NCBI RefSeq assembly: GCF_047496725.1
Contig: NC_132972.1
Span: 10,379,001 to 10,443,000 of the forward strand
Reading direction: 5' to 3'
Length of the DNA stretch: 64,000 bases
Origin: Anoplolepis gracilipes
Taxonomy: Eukaryota > Arthropoda > Insecta > Hymenoptera > Formicidae
Below are positions 38,255-51,877 of the stretch, one piece after another. The notes beneath the pieces were generated by a model. It searched no databases. It was not told the origin of the DNA and worked only from the letters and a program-made list of their open reading frames with translations. Positions within the stretch are counted from its first letter, which is position 1; each line of letters begins with the position of its first letter. The position numbers were made by a program, and so were the translations under genes.

Positions 38255-40838
38255 AGAGGGGAGAGAAGGAAAAAGAACTTGACGTTTTACGAGATGATTG
38301 ACATTATATTTTAGTATTTGCCGAGGGAGAAAATAGGCCAAAATGCGCAGCACGAAGATCCGAGAAGCACGTATCGCGTAGTCTAATTAAACTTTCAAAA
38401 AGATGAAAGACCGCCCGATGAATAGCGTGAACTTTTTTCATCAACCGCGTGTAATTTTAGCGAGCGCTAATTCACGATCGAGTGCTTCTGATTAAACTTC
38501 CATCACGTTACTCTGCACTGAACAGATATTCGTGCTAATAATTACACGAAAGTCGTTTTCCAGAGTATTTTTCAAACCTTTCTAATACTTGTATCGAAAA
38601 TACGATAGAATTTCTCGATTAAAGTTCTCTCTTTCGTCTTATTCGGAGTTTATTGCAAATTGTTTTATGATGAAAAAAAGTTTGGGTGAAAAGCTCATCG
38701 ATCCAGCGTGGCTTATAAAAGATTCTTTGTACAAAAGCGACAAAGAAGAAAGTAATCTATACCCGACGTGTGAATCTCGAATAAAAATAGACTTGCAATC
38801 AATAAAAAAAGCGATTTCAAGAAAAAGAACTATAGCAATTATTTAGTCAAAGTCGAGCAAATATATTCGAGTCCATTCATCGTACTAAATAAATATAATA
38901 TTAATATTTATAACTTTTTGTTATAAAATATGCATAATTTCTTGTAAATAATAATCTAATGAATGCGTTTTAGCAAATTTAAAAAGATTTTTGAATAATT
39001 GAATAATTAAATAAGGCAAAATAATTTATTTTAACATAACGATTCACATTTTTATGTTTTTCAATTCCATATCGTTTCATTTTCCGTTGAAGTAAATTAT
39101 ATTATATAATATACAATAATACTTGAATAGAATCTTTTGCTCAATTCAATCAGCAGTGATCTTTAAAATGCAAAGTTTGATATTTAATATTTCTCGACAT
39201 TCAATATGATTGTCCTATATTATATGAATTACGTGTGTAATTGTAATACATATCTAATATATTTTATAATAATTTTTTTCATATTAAATTGTATAAAGAT
39301 ATGGAAGTAATATAAAAAGTATAGTAACGGACGTGTTTTTCTACGAGACATGTAATATCGCGGAGATAGTTATCTCTAGATCTTCTACAAAATCGGCTTA
39401 TATTGTTCTCTGAGAGAAGAGATTGAAGAAGGAAACAGGAAATTACTAACTCCTTCCTATAAATAGAAACTATTTCTTTCCGGATAAGATTGATTAAGTT
39501 TAAGTATCGCGACTTACGTTCTCAATTTTCTCGTCGAGCATCTTGAAGAAATCTAGCTGGCTGGTTGATATCTCTCTGAAAAATTCACGATACGCAAGAA
39601 GGTCAATCATATGCGATAAATGATTTGTATCAGTGTATTCTCGGTAATAAGCGAATGTAAGTTACATATATCTATAGGTTACTTATTGCGATGCATTACA
39701 AGTAGCTGTAAATTATATCAAAAGGCTATAGGAATCTAGCAGAAAAATAGGGTACTTTTGGAAGGATAAAAAATGCTTATTTTTGTCATCTTCTGTTTTA
39801 CAATTAATATTCTTTACAATTTTTAATTTTATTTAAAATTTCATATTATTAAAATATATAATTTTTTAACAAAAAAATGTTTATTTGGTTAAATATATAA
39901 AAATATTACACAATATTAAAAAGTATTTCAGTTTTGATTCACTAGAGTCCCATGATTCCTTTAATAAACTACTAATTACGCTTGGCGCGAGAGCCAAACT
40001 GCAATAATTAACGCGACTGCTCAAGCTTTTTGCAGGAAAAGCAGTTTAGAATGTCAACAACAAGTGTACATATAATTTCTGATGCGTGTTGTTTTGTCAA
40101 CTGTCGTCACATATAGTTATTATATAACACCATGTACTTCAGTTATATATTTCTAACAGTTTTTCTAGCAAAACTTTAAATTGTAAGAAGTTTAAACACA
40201 TAAAGGCGCATATATTAACACTATATGTTTTTGACAAAGCATTCGAAACTCGAATTACGTACGTGTTCTCTCAAAATAAGCTTTCCGTGTATAAATATAT
40301 GAATGTATACGTGTGCATGTTTGTAGCAAATATTTGTACAGTTACATAATTATAGCGAATGGTTTGAATCTCAGTGCTAATGTCAATTCATTTAAATTAA
40401 GTGCTTCTAAATGAGACTCTCAATATTGCGTCCTGTTAAGACAAATATAACGTACGTATTCTAGTAAAAACCTGTAAACTGTAAATTCTAATGCCATGAC
40501 AAATTTGAATGTCATATTTATAAATGTAATAAATTCAAAATTAATTAGTAATTAAAAATTAATCGAGAAAGATGTATTATATATGTTAAAATGTATCGCC
40601 AAATTTCGGATTAAATGTTAATCTCAAAAGTAAACATTTTTTATATAATTAAATCCTTCTTACGCCTGTTGCAACAGAGGTCCGCCCCCAGGTGCGGTCG
40701 GTTTCTTCTTCGCTTGTCCCTTGGCATCGACGCCGCCATTTTGGTCCTCGTTTCTGTTCACCTCGACACCGTTGTTGTTCGTCTTGTTACCCTTGCCATT
40801 GCCATTTCCGTTCTTCTGCTCCACAGACGACGCGTTAC
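37447..40838 (-). CDS. C1orf21: C1orf21 (DUF4612) homologue with long C-terminal extension, N-terminal exon not found
   Basis: Three phase-linked exons: 40838-40664, 39575-39518 and 38169-37447 (stop TGA 37449-37447). The small middle exon encodes ISTSQLDFFKMLDEKIEN, and the next begins GPDYDES. This matches the C-terminal signature of vertebrate C1orf21 (proliferation-inducing protein 39; function poorly known). The first exon seen is low-complexity (Asn/Gly/Lys rich, then KKKPTAPGGGPLLQQ) and starts with a split codon, so at least one 5' exon is missing. In the family that exon encodes a short N-terminus starting Met-Gly-Cys, typical of acylation. No such start was found on the minus strand up to 64000. 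Vertebrate C1orf21 ends soon after the motif. Here the last exon adds 240 residues (RRWELASVTWSSVSELDG, GQNPMNGEYVTQQALYREQY), Gln/Pro-rich and unrecognised. Confidence 0.8.
38194..38250. repeat. (GA)n tract, pyrimidine-rich in the transcript, near a splice acceptor
   Basis: The tract starts 25 bases upstream (in transcript sense) of the acceptor of the last C1orf21-like exon. On the minus strand it reads CT repeats and could act as an extended polypyrimidine tract. Confidence 0.85.
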
Positions 40839-41282
40839 CTGAAGCACGAAAAAAAGACGTCAGCAACGGGGAAAGGATACACCGTTTAAGATTATCATCC
40901 GAGATTAAGGACCGTAAATATCCTGACTTGAATATATAACGTCCTTCTGCGTCGCGACTGAGTCCTTCGTCTTACACGTTCAATAACGTCACCCACCGTC
41001 AGCGACTCGGCAATTTCGCCCGGCACATTTTTATCGTAGATTGCGATGACGGTAAATGTGACATAATGTCGGAAAAATTATGGGTCTTAACGCGACATTA
41101 TACGGCGCTTTGTCACGCAAGGAATTCTCAAGGAGGTCGCGAATTCCGTTATTAAAATGCGAATAAACAGTGGAATTATGACCGCTTGTAATGACGTATG
41201 TAAAACCGGCACATATCATTACAAAACAGTATATTAGTACAAACAGCTGTTTTCATACTTTTCTTACAGGCAATTAACTCTT

Positions 41283-41533
41283 TAACAAAACAAGAATATA
41301 GCCTCTAATTCAAAAATATGTATATTTTAATATATTAATAATTAATATAGTTTATTTTTTTTAATAAAAAACAGAGATAGAAAGAGAAATAAAATTTATC
41401 AAATAAGTTTTATTTGATAAATTTTATTTCTCTTTCTATCTCTGTTTTTTATTAAAAAAAATAAACTATATTAATTATTAATATATTAAAATATACATAT
41501 TTTTGAATTAGAGGCTATATTCTTGTTTTGTTA
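41283..41533. repeat. Long palindrome: 124-bp arms, 3-bp spacer
   Basis: The left arm 41283-41406 (starting TAACAAAACAAGAATATAGC) and the right arm 41410-41533 appear to be exact reverse complements around the spacer GTT. I compared them by eye and saw no mismatch. The arms are AT-rich, apart from AGAGATAGAAAGAGAAAT and GCCTCTAATTC. There is no coding content, no transposase and no clear target-site duplication. It lies just upstream of the C1orf21-like exon 40838-40664, probably within an intron. Confidence 0.9.
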
Positions 41534-43341
41534 TTTGATAAGTTTACTTATAGTTTTATCAAATTAATTAGTTTTTATCAGAGTAATTCTTTATCCGATA
41601 AAGATCGTGTGTAAGTTTCGTAATCCTATCACAAAATTATCGTTTCATCTCTCACGTAATCGCAACAAGCCATTAGCTTTCTCGCATACATTTCCTCTCG
41701 CATTATTGTTCGCTGTCGGTGTGAAAAATATCTCGCTAAAAAAAAACATGTAAAGATACAGAGCGGATGGCAGAGTTCAACCGTATACAATCTCATAAAT
41801 AGGTTTAATCTTATCGACGACAAACGAGCAGCTTGACACTTTGAAGGACCCTGTCGCCGCCACCGCCGTTCATCACGAACGCGAGTAGAATCGTGAACTG
41901 AAATAGACCTGTCGTTAGCTTAGCGCGAGAACGAACCGCGTTTAGGGAGTTAACTAAAAATAAATAAATTACGCCAGCGGTTGGAAGGAGTTGGAAATAG
42001 AGTAACGCGCGCGTAAAATTTTCAGCGATATCGACTACGACGCGCCTATAAAATAAGATAAACGCGAAGCATCTGGAGCACGATAATTGTATCATCGCCA
42101 GTCTAGAATTAAAATTAGTACGCCGATTGGTATGGGTGAAGTGAAGATGCGATGTTGCGCATAGTTAAAGTGCCACAGGTGTCTAACGTACGAATTTCAA
42201 TAATTTATTTTAAACGAGGAAGAGAACACAAGTTGCAATTCGGCACAAGTATGGCTGCGAGCCAGACATATTTTATAAGCGAAGCCCTCCGGATCACCTG
42301 TGGCATTTGGCCAATTAATTAAAAATTGCAAGTCAGTTACTAAGTGTGCGCCAAAATTATTCTAACAATAAAAGTTGAAAGAAAAATATTATCAATTTTG
42401 CCTCTCGTTTATTAATTTAATCGGACTAATTGTAGTTTGATTATTTTGCTGAAATTATATTTATATATTAAAATACGAATCATTCCTAAATAATAACATA
42501 TGTAGCGTTTATCGCGTTCGTAAAATTAATCTATTGCGCAGGAACGACGAGACTATTATTTTGTCATTAAATTTATCTCGCAGAGAGATATGCCAGAATC
42601 ATGCTTCGATAATAGTGTACAGACATAGTGCGGACTACGGATACATGATATACACTTTCGCTCGCGTTTCATGAGCGATTTTGTGTATCGGAGAGAAAAC
42701 CTAAAAAAAGGTTTTTAATAGCCGCTATATAGCTGGTCATGTCACGGCCTCCGCTCTCGGTTAGGAAATTATTCTGTAATTTATGTGCACGCGCGTTGAA
42801 CATGATGCAACCTTTTGTAGCAAATCGAATTAGAGCGCGCTTTAAAGGGAGCAACACGAAAAATGCTATCGCGAACCACGATAATCGAGACGCCCACATC
42901 ATTTCCATTGAAACGCACTTAATTATAGAACAGCATAATTGGGAGAGTGCATTGTTCTCCTAACTGATGAGTTTAATGCTTCAAGAGCCAATCGTATTAT
43001 CGCGATCGGTAATTACGATAGCTTAAGTTCGGTAATTGCTTAACTTGTGTAACGATAGTAATAAATATAATTTTGTTGTATAATTTTTATTTTACTTCGA
43101 AATAGTAATAAAATCGAAAACCAGCAATATAAATTAAAGTCGGAATTTAAAGTCGTGGCGCTTATTACCCGCCACGTAATTTTAGAACGTCGACACTCGA
43201 TCCGAGATAACGATCTTTTTTACGGCGATGACACTCTACGCGATATATCGCTGCGACACGCAAGTAGCAGTTCCCCATTCATTGGCACGCGAAGCCGCGG
43301 TAAAAGGAGAATGAACTCTCGCATCACAATGAAACACAAAT

Positions 43342-43343
<2 letters not shown>

Positions 43344-43389
<46 letters not shown>
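43344..43389. repeat. (CT)n microsatellite
   Basis: A pure CT repeat inside a GC-richer island, about 180 bp left of the mariner-type element. Confidence 0.95.
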
Positions 43390-43391
<2 letters not shown>

Positions 43392-43570
43392 TCGGAACGC
43401 GCGCGAACGACAAGATGCGTCGTCGCGAGATGCGAGACGCGAGATGCACGTGCACGGGGCCGTTAGGTGGGTGTAACAAAAGCACGGACGCGAGATAGCC
43501 GTCACCTCGAATTACGCTTATCCCACACACAGCGCGAGATCTATGTCTCGTTGCGGTAGTCCCACATATA

Positions 43571-44172
43571 CGAGGTGTTTGCGAAAAAGTCGCGTACTTT
43601 CTCTGGAGATCTCTCTCCTTAGCGGAAAGTTTGATTAAGCCCAATTAAATCTTTTAACGACCAAAATCTTTTCTCGATCAATATATTCAACGTCAAATTC
43701 AACTGTTTCAATTTCAAAGTACGTTAAAAGCAAAATTATATGATTTGAATAGTTTGCAATAAATATACATATTTATATATTGCATTTATTTTCATTATGT
43801 TTATTATTATTATTATTATTTATTATTTTTTATTAATTATATATTTATCAAGTATACTTGATATGAATATACATATGTACTAAGAAAGGTATGCACAAGA
43901 TACTGTTAAATTAATTAAATTATTATTTAAAAAACACAATAAGATTCTATTATCAACATTAAAAATACTTATATTTAATTTGTTTAAAATTAATAAATAA
44001 AAATAAAATTATAACATTAATTTTCATTAATTTTTCATCGCGTTTATATTTCGAAAAAGTTTGCATTTGTTTAGCTATAATATGTACATATATACTCCTT
44101 TCACTTTTGTTTCAATACAAGATTCCACCTATACTATCATGAAAACGCATGCATGATTTTGGGGACACCTCG
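43571..44172. mobile_element. Mariner-type MITE or decayed mariner
   Basis: The ends are CGAGGTGTTTGCGAAAAAGT (left) and the inverse of CGAGGTGTCCCCAAAATCAT (right), with TA on both outer sides (43569-43570 and 44173-44174). CGAGGTGT-type ends and a TA duplication are characteristic of mariner elements. The 602-bp interior is AT-rich with a TTA-repeat patch near 43801-43822. No transposase frame was found, so it is non-autonomous or heavily decayed. Confidence 0.6.
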
Positions 44173-46020
44173 TATATAGATATCATAAAATATAGTGCGA
44201 CGTAACAGATGCATGCGTCAAAGTAACGTAATGCAATGGCTATGTCGTTGCGTCGCACGACCGGAGATATTTTTAACGACACTCGCACCCACAGGGTTAT
44301 ATTGCGTTTCGCGTATCAGTTGATAACGTATAGCCATGCACGCGGCGATGCAGGAAGAATCTCGCACATTCGCATCGTAATCGTAAATAAACCGATTCGC
44401 GTTTATGGATTCAAGCTGTGCAAGAGAATACGGTTCTCTGGAATTTCAATGGAGAGAACAGTTTAATTAAAAAGTACCGCTTCGTTGCCTACAAGCATTA
44501 GATAATAGAATAATTTGTTGCTAATATGGAAACTTTCATTATGCAATATGATGCGTCCTTAAAATAAATATGCTACTTATAATAAAAAAGAAATATCAGT
44601 TGTGTATAAGAATGTTGTTAAATATCAAAGATATTTACGGGATGGAATAGTTGTTAATATTGTTATTACACTTGTAAAATAAATTTTATAAAATATAATA
44701 GCAATAAAAAAAGGACTACAAGTTTCAGAACATTTGTAAAACATTTATAAAAATAATTGCTATATTTAAATTGCAATAACAGTTATGAGCGCGAACTTAA
44801 TTTAAATGATATTTATGTTATAGGAAACTTGTTGTATTGAAACAATGATATTCATCCCATTTTATTTTCACGAGCATTTCAATCTTACAATGTCTGACGT
44901 ATATTAAATTTTTCAATCGCAAGAAATGATTGATTATAAAACCTCTACAATAACATATTTTTTAATTTCTTTTTATAATAAGATATTTCGAATTTATTAA
45001 TTCAGTTATATTTCGAAATATATTAATTCATTTGATAGATTAATTCACATTTTTAACAGAAGAATATATTATCTATAAAGGATAAAATATTATGCTAGAA
45101 AATAATAACATATGTGTATTTTCCTTAAATTCTTTCCTCAAATTATCAAACCAATTTCAATAAACGAATAAATGTTATCAAATTATTATTTTACAAAAAT
45201 TTGAATAATATAATTTATTTGTTTGTAATCATAGATTGTTTCAAGTATTTAGAAAAATATTTATAATATTATCAGAAGTATATGCTAATATCTGTCTGTC
45301 GAGTATCATACCTGAAATGCAATTCACGTGGTTCGCTCGTTTCTGTGGTAATTGTTTCAATATTTTTCCAAACACTCAATCCCAATTAGAAAATTTCTCA
45401 CAATCTTATATGACAGGGCCGTTTCGAATCCATCTCATCATTAAAAAAATAAAAACAACAAAATGCTTGTGAAACCGTGAGAAGAAACTTTGATTACAAA
45501 CATTCGAGAACGAAAATAAACGAGTGTATGGGGCGTGATTTTTCTTAAGATCGACCTTGGTGGTCCGTCGAGCGTGTTTAATGCACGACGGCGGTAAAGT
45601 TAAATTGAGACGAACGCCCTTTAATTAGAACGCGCTTTCATTTTCCGCGGACGATTTTATTTACGAGCTAGCGGCCGGCAAATACGAATGCCACAACGAA
45701 TTGGTCGAGAATGCCTCGCAAACGGAGAACACTTTAATCGAAAATTCCAATATAAGCTTCTAGTGGTTTACACGTTCGCATAAAATAGTTAATCAATTGA
45801 GAAATCAAATAAATGTAACGAAATTATTTATTGCCTGTTCCATCTTATCGACGTAATTTCTTTAATATAAAAAAAAATTTTTAGGATAATTATTTACGTG
45901 AAAATGATAAATTATGTAGCGCATCCCTATTGTGTGGGTGAAAAGTGTGATAACTAAAATCGCGATATAATTAAATCTTCATTTAAATATAAAGCCTTGA
46001 TATAAAGGCCTATAAAATCT

Positions 46021-46021
<1 letters not shown>

Positions 46022-46061
<40 letters not shown>
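46022..46061. repeat. (GA)n microsatellite
   Basis: A GA tract with one interruption at its left end. Another lies at 58504-58541. Confidence 0.95.
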
Positions 46062-46066
<5 letters not shown>

Positions 46067-48503
46067 ACACGTTTACTTAAAAAGATGGCGAGCGAAATAT
46101 TTGTACCGTTAATTAATTTCAATTTTCTTCGCGTCTTAATTTTTAATCGTACTAAAAAAATCTACTTTCTTCATATGTCTCTGTTAGGTTAGCAAAAATA
46201 TGTTTGATTATTCATTGACTGATTTCTTAATTTATTTGGAGAAAACTCAGCACGCGCTATACATCTAAACAAAAATATGCAGTTTAGATTTTCATTTTAT
46301 TTTTTTATTTTTTAAAAACTCACTTTATTCGATTGTAGAATAAAAGTAAAGATATATATCATTTCACGCTTCATTCAATTCTAGCGAATAGTCGATCTTG
46401 AACCTGGCGTAATGCCGAAGGTCGACGTACATCGGCCATGAGCATAATTCGTAAATTCCCTCGATTTAGTGCCAACAAGCTCTTACAAATTTTATGAGAA
46501 TTTTCAGCACGTATATTTATAATATTTGTACAACAAATGCAACGTATTAATTAAAATAGATATGTAATTTGGAATAGCGATCATAATTAACGTATACAAT
46601 TTCAGATTTTAACGAATTCTTTAACATATGTAAACTCGATTTTTTAATTAACAAGATATTTTATTAACAAGATAAAATATGTAATTAGAAAGAAATACGT
46701 GGTTTAAATGAATAGGAACAAAAAAATTATTTTCTTTGTATTTTTTAAGTATGGGTTTCATTTCGCAGAAAATTTAATATTTAAATATATATTGTTGAAA
46801 TATCTAATAAATACTTATATAAATATAAAAATTAAAATACTTATATAAATATAAAAATTGATCTCCTGAAATATTACGTCAAGATATTTTCCCAAATAAT
46901 CGACTTAAATACCTTAAAGAACTGCTAGTGAAAAGCAAAACACGACACGTCTGTGATATCCCACATATTGATAACTACATTTAATCAGACAATCAGTATA
47001 GCCTTGCAAACACTAGACAACTATCGCTCTTCATAATACAGCCCCATTGTAAATTTTATGAGCCCGGTCGATTACGTGTACAATATAGTGGACAAAGTCT
47101 TATCACCGTCCATAATAATAAACGGACAGCATCACAGCGTTCAACGACGAACGAGGGAGCACGTCATATGCATGTACGTATTAAACGTGCGTTAAATGTA
47201 TGTCGAGGATACACATTCGTGATGGCATCGCTAAGTTGAGCGGCAGTGATCGACATTGAGCGAAGAGGGGAAGAAATGACCTGATAAGAGAATCGCTTTC
47301 GTAGTTCCTTGCGTAGGATGTAAGGAAGATATAATATACGAATGTGTATGATAGTTCAAGTTATACCTTATAAAATTCCTTCAAAAGTTTCGCGACTTCG
47401 TGCGTCACATGACATTTGACGAGAACAAAAAAAAAAAAAATTCGCTCTAGATAAGAGAAATAATTTTTATTATTATTGAGATTGTTTTTAAAAATGTAAA
47501 ATAATTGTAGAAGAATAATATTCATTTTTTTATAATCTGTTTATGAAAAAATTCTTTCTTCATAATTTTATCCTTTCTCTCTTCTTTTTTTTCTAAATAA
47601 ACATATGATTACTTTATGAGAAATTTATTTTGCTATATTTATCTTTCGAGTTGTATCTCGCGCTATCATATCCTGAGTTTGTAAAGAGAAATGTGATAAT
47701 AAGGAAAGTTTATCCTCTATGTGGAAACGGCGGATAAAGTAGAATTACGAGGCGAGCTGGATTAACAATATAAATCCGAAGGAGGTATATGAGTAATACG
47801 AGTTGTATCAGTAACCTGAGTTATCCACTAATCTAATCTACGCTCTATTGCCATGCTCGTATAAGGGCGAGATAAGGTCTCAACTAACACGATTCTTTCT
47901 ACGAAACATTAATCAACGACAATGTGAAAAACGTTAAATTTAATCGCAGAAATTATCGGCATCTTTAACAACCTGCGGGATTTTAAACAGAATCGTTGGC
48001 TGCGATGTAAATTTAGGTCATTCTGGTTGGGCAAAATCAAAAGTTAATTTCACTGAACTTTGCAACGACTGTAACGTCAAAACTTGATATTAATATTTTT
48101 TTATTCGGTTATTACTCTACAAGTCTGTCTATTAAGCCAGGCGAGACATGAAATTACATTAATAGCATTTAACAAAAGTTCACTAACAAGAAGAATTAAT
48201 TATATATCAAGAAGTCCAAGTTGACACACGTCATACTCCACAAAAGAACACTTATTTCGAGCAATAATTTAGATAAAGTTTTACACAAAATTATTTGTCT
48301 TATATAAAAGTCATATAAAACGTAGACCTCATAATCATTATATTTAATAAATAACGCAAATGCGCGTATAGTTGCAATAAATAATTTAAATCAATTTCAA
48401 AATAATAATTCATTTAACAATCAATTTAAAAATAACAAAAATAAATAAATGAATTTTTGAAAATATATGATTTTATTTCTTTCTTTATATTACCATAAAA
48501 ATT

Positions 48504-49411
48504 CAGTTTTTCATCTATCTATCTATATATATATACAAAATTAATATTTATGCTGAAATTAAATACTCTCATTAATCATTTTAATGGAATTTTTTTCAAA
48601 CTTTTAATTCTAAGTTTATTATCGGGATATTTAATATGCTAAAAATAATATAAAAATTTTTATAATTAGTCTTATTTATATCAATGACACTCGTGTTCAA
48701 AATATAGGAAATGTATAATTTAACTTTGCAATCGTTCACACAAATTAGAGAAATACATTCTCCGATAATCTTGTAGTCAGTTATTTATAGTTATTTCTCC
48801 AATAACAGTATAGTCAGATATTTATAGCGGACTGTGTCTTTGATTCCGTTCTGCGTCGTCAATCGTAATTTTCGAGGTTACGGTAATAAAATAAACGAGC
48901 ATAGCTTTATAGTAATCTATAGACGTTATTTCGCAGCGTTTTATATTTAATGTTCTTGAGCATCCGGTATTCAGCTCGTTCTCACGGTGTCGCCCACGCC
49001 AAGCAGTACCTCGTCGCGTGTCACCTCAATTAAGCGTTTTGAAGTCGCATAAGAGAGTTCTATATGTAAAGTTGTTACTAATAGTGTCTGTCTACTGCTA
49101 TACGCTGCCATATTCTATTCTATTTGAAATAAATGTGGATGTAACCTGTACGTGTTACGGTATTAATAATTACTTGATTTTCTCGTTTGTTTTTTTTTTT
49201 TGCGATTGTAAAGTTAAATCATACATTTCTTATATAAATTTGAACACGAGTGTCATTGATAAATAAGACTAATTATAAAAATTTTTATATTATATTTAGC
49301 ATATTAAATATTTCGATAATAAATCTGAAATTAAAAGTTTGACAAAAGTTTGATTAAAATGATTAATGAGAGTATAAATATTAATTTTGTATATATATAT
49401 ATATAAAACTG
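48504..49411. mobile_element. Foldback/MITE-like element with arms over 200 bp
   Basis: The left arm 48504-48734 and right arm 49203-49411 are imperfect reverse complements. Shared blocks include ACAAAATTAATATTTAT, CTCTCATTAATCATTTTAAT, TATTTAATATGCTAAA, TAATTAGTCTTATTTAT and ATGACACTCGTGTTCAAA. The interior of about 470 bp (48735-49202) is richer in GC and encodes nothing recognised. Target-site duplications were not evident. Confidence 0.65.
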
Positions 49412-49763
49412 ATTATTTAAAAAATACTATCTATTAATAGATTAATAATAACTCTCTATTGATAAATATATATATTCACATTTACATAAAAGGACACGTT
49501 AAAATTAACAACGTTTCATGTTTTCCATATGAAATATAATATGTATTATATGTATAATTTGTGATAATTTATTTAAATATATGCATAAAAAAATATATTT
49601 TACATCAATGCAGGAATTAATCAGTATAATCATCTTGCACAGTAACATTATCAGATATGTGTGAGAGCTGCGCATATAATTCATTTATCGCATTATCAAT
49701 TTCATTAGCAGATTTGAACTGACTCTCGCTTAATTATTGTTATACATCTTGTAAGAGTACGCT

Positions 49764-49952
49764 TTATGATGTAAAGAAAGATTCACTTTTAACGATATCG
49801 CTATGCTGTGGTAAAGATTGCATGACGTACACACAAGTAAGTTCGCGTGATACATTATAATTTAATGATTTCAATGTATCTTGTAACAATTTTCCTTTAA
49901 CATATAAATTGTTACATCTTCGTGTGTGTTCAGCAAGAAAATTATCCATCAT
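49764..49952 (-). pseudogene. Possible retroelement gag remnant
   Basis: A 62-codon frame contains LKSLNYNVSRELTCVYVMQS followed by LPQHSDIV. Its spacing resembles the copia-type gag region, where a helix pair is followed by a leucine-proline 'SLP' turn. In the same frame, after several stops, 49646-49734 reads like protein again (SESQFKSANEIDNAINELY). No flanking LTR, protease or reverse transcriptase was recognised. This could be a coincidence. Confidence 0.25.
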
Positions 49953-51677
49953 CGCGAAACGACGGATATAACTTCACGTTGCTGTTTATCAACTGATTGA
50001 AGCGTGAAATCGTTTCGATGGTGGCGAAATCATAAATTACACGCAAACGCGCTCGTCGCCGAAGGAAAACGGTATTAGCAACGCGACCCCGATAATTGAT
50101 CACAATCGTCCTGAAATTAATTAATCATCGCGCTTCAAGCCGCAGATGCGGGATAAATTGACATTATTATTAAGTGCAGAGGAATCGAAAATGGGACGAC
50201 AGATATCGGCGACAAAGTCTCGCTTGTTCATCCCCCCACCATTCGAAAGTTATTTTTCTTTAGAAAACTCAACTACAATTCTCTTTATGCAATAAAGTAA
50301 GATAACGCAAAGTGCAACATACTAACGCGTATGCATCGCGAGTCGACATCGATTACCATATAAATTGCATGTAACCGTGTCGCCGTAACAATCGGGACAT
50401 AATTTTACGCTATCTTTGCTATTAATTATTCCGTCTAGATATAGAATTAAATTAAATGATTAATGATAAGAGGACTAATATTCTCACTCGAATTGCAATA
50501 TTAGATTTGAGAATAAATTATTCGTCATTATTAATCATGTTTATCATTCTCATGTTTGTTAGTTAAATATAAATATTTATCACTGTGTATAGAAATAATT
50601 CTACGACAATAAGAATATAACAAAATGTCAAAGAAGTATTAAACATTTTGTTTTAACATTAGGGAAAAACAGCTAAATATAGTCGTGTGTGATGAAGTAA
50701 TTACTCTGTACTTTCTAATCATAATTAATTAAAAAATATAATTATTTATATTTTTACATGGCTATAACGATGAAAAACAAAAATCACAAACATTTTTATT
50801 ACAGAAGCGAAAAAAGCATGAACAAACAAATTGATTATGTCACGTGTCAACTTTATGTATTTATTATCTGAACGTTATTAATTAATAACGTAATTATGAA
50901 AGACGTCTCTTCAAACGTATTCTAAGAATCGAGACTCATTGGTGCGTGATTAATATGCACGTAACGAGGAAGGTGTAATTAACTTTGACGCAATTTGCTC
51001 TCGCTCGCTCTCAACGATATGTCTATAAGTGTATTGTGCAGATACTGAACATAAGTTAGAGCGTCGATAACTTCACAATAACGTCACAAGTTACATCGAT
51101 CAAACACGTCGGTGTAGAACATATCAATGAGCTCTTATAATATTCTTGGATTAGAAATACTATGCAACTAAATATATAAAATAGTGCTTTTTAACAGTAC
51201 TTTTCAAATTTCTCTTTCACATGTATATTAACGTTAAAAATATTATTGCCTAATCTCTGATATTTCAAACGATATTAAATAGTTAAAAAGTGCCGTGATA
51301 TAATAAATTTTTCTGCTTAGTAATCTTTTCAATAAATCCGCAAAAATTATAAAATGTATTTCATAATTTATTAAGAAATATTAAAATACCAATGTCTCAT
51401 AAAAAGTAATATAGCAATAATAATAATAATTTATGTATATCGTATGAAACATATCCAAGCAATAACTTTAATATATAGTAATAATTTTAATTATATTTTA
51501 AATTGATTTTAAATTTGCGAAGAATTTTTTATTAATTAAAATCAATAATCGATATAGTAAAGGCTGGACATTTTATATGAAATTAATATTTCATTAAACA
51601 TTTTTCATTAATGTGAAAACGAGGTTCGTAAAATTAATACGATATAAAACGGCAAGATCGCAGTAATAAAAAAATAC

Positions 51678-51709
51678 ATAGAAAAATATAATTAATCAAA
51701 GAAGAAAGG

Positions 51710-51759
<50 letters not shown>

Positions 51760-51818
51760 GTATGTGTGTATGTATATGTACAATTCCTTTCTTCTTTCTT
51801 CTAATTATACTTTTCTAT
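51678..51818. repeat. Imperfect inverted repeat flanking a (TA)n tract
   Basis: The left arm 51678-51712 (ATAGAAAAATATAATTA through AGAAGAAAGGAA) is mirrored by 51784-51818 (TTCCTTTCTTC through TTTTCTAT), with (TA)n and a TATGTGTGTATG spacer between. A second (TA)n follows at 51838-51875. Confidence 0.6.
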
Positions 51819-51832
51819 ACACATATATTTAA

Positions 51833-51877
<45 letters not shown>

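Noticed and set aside
43236..43279. Minus-strand start reading MGNCYLRV, considered as the missing acylated N-terminus of the C1orf21-like gene
   Set aside because: It does not resemble the family N-terminus, and no donor of the required phase gives a plausible exon.
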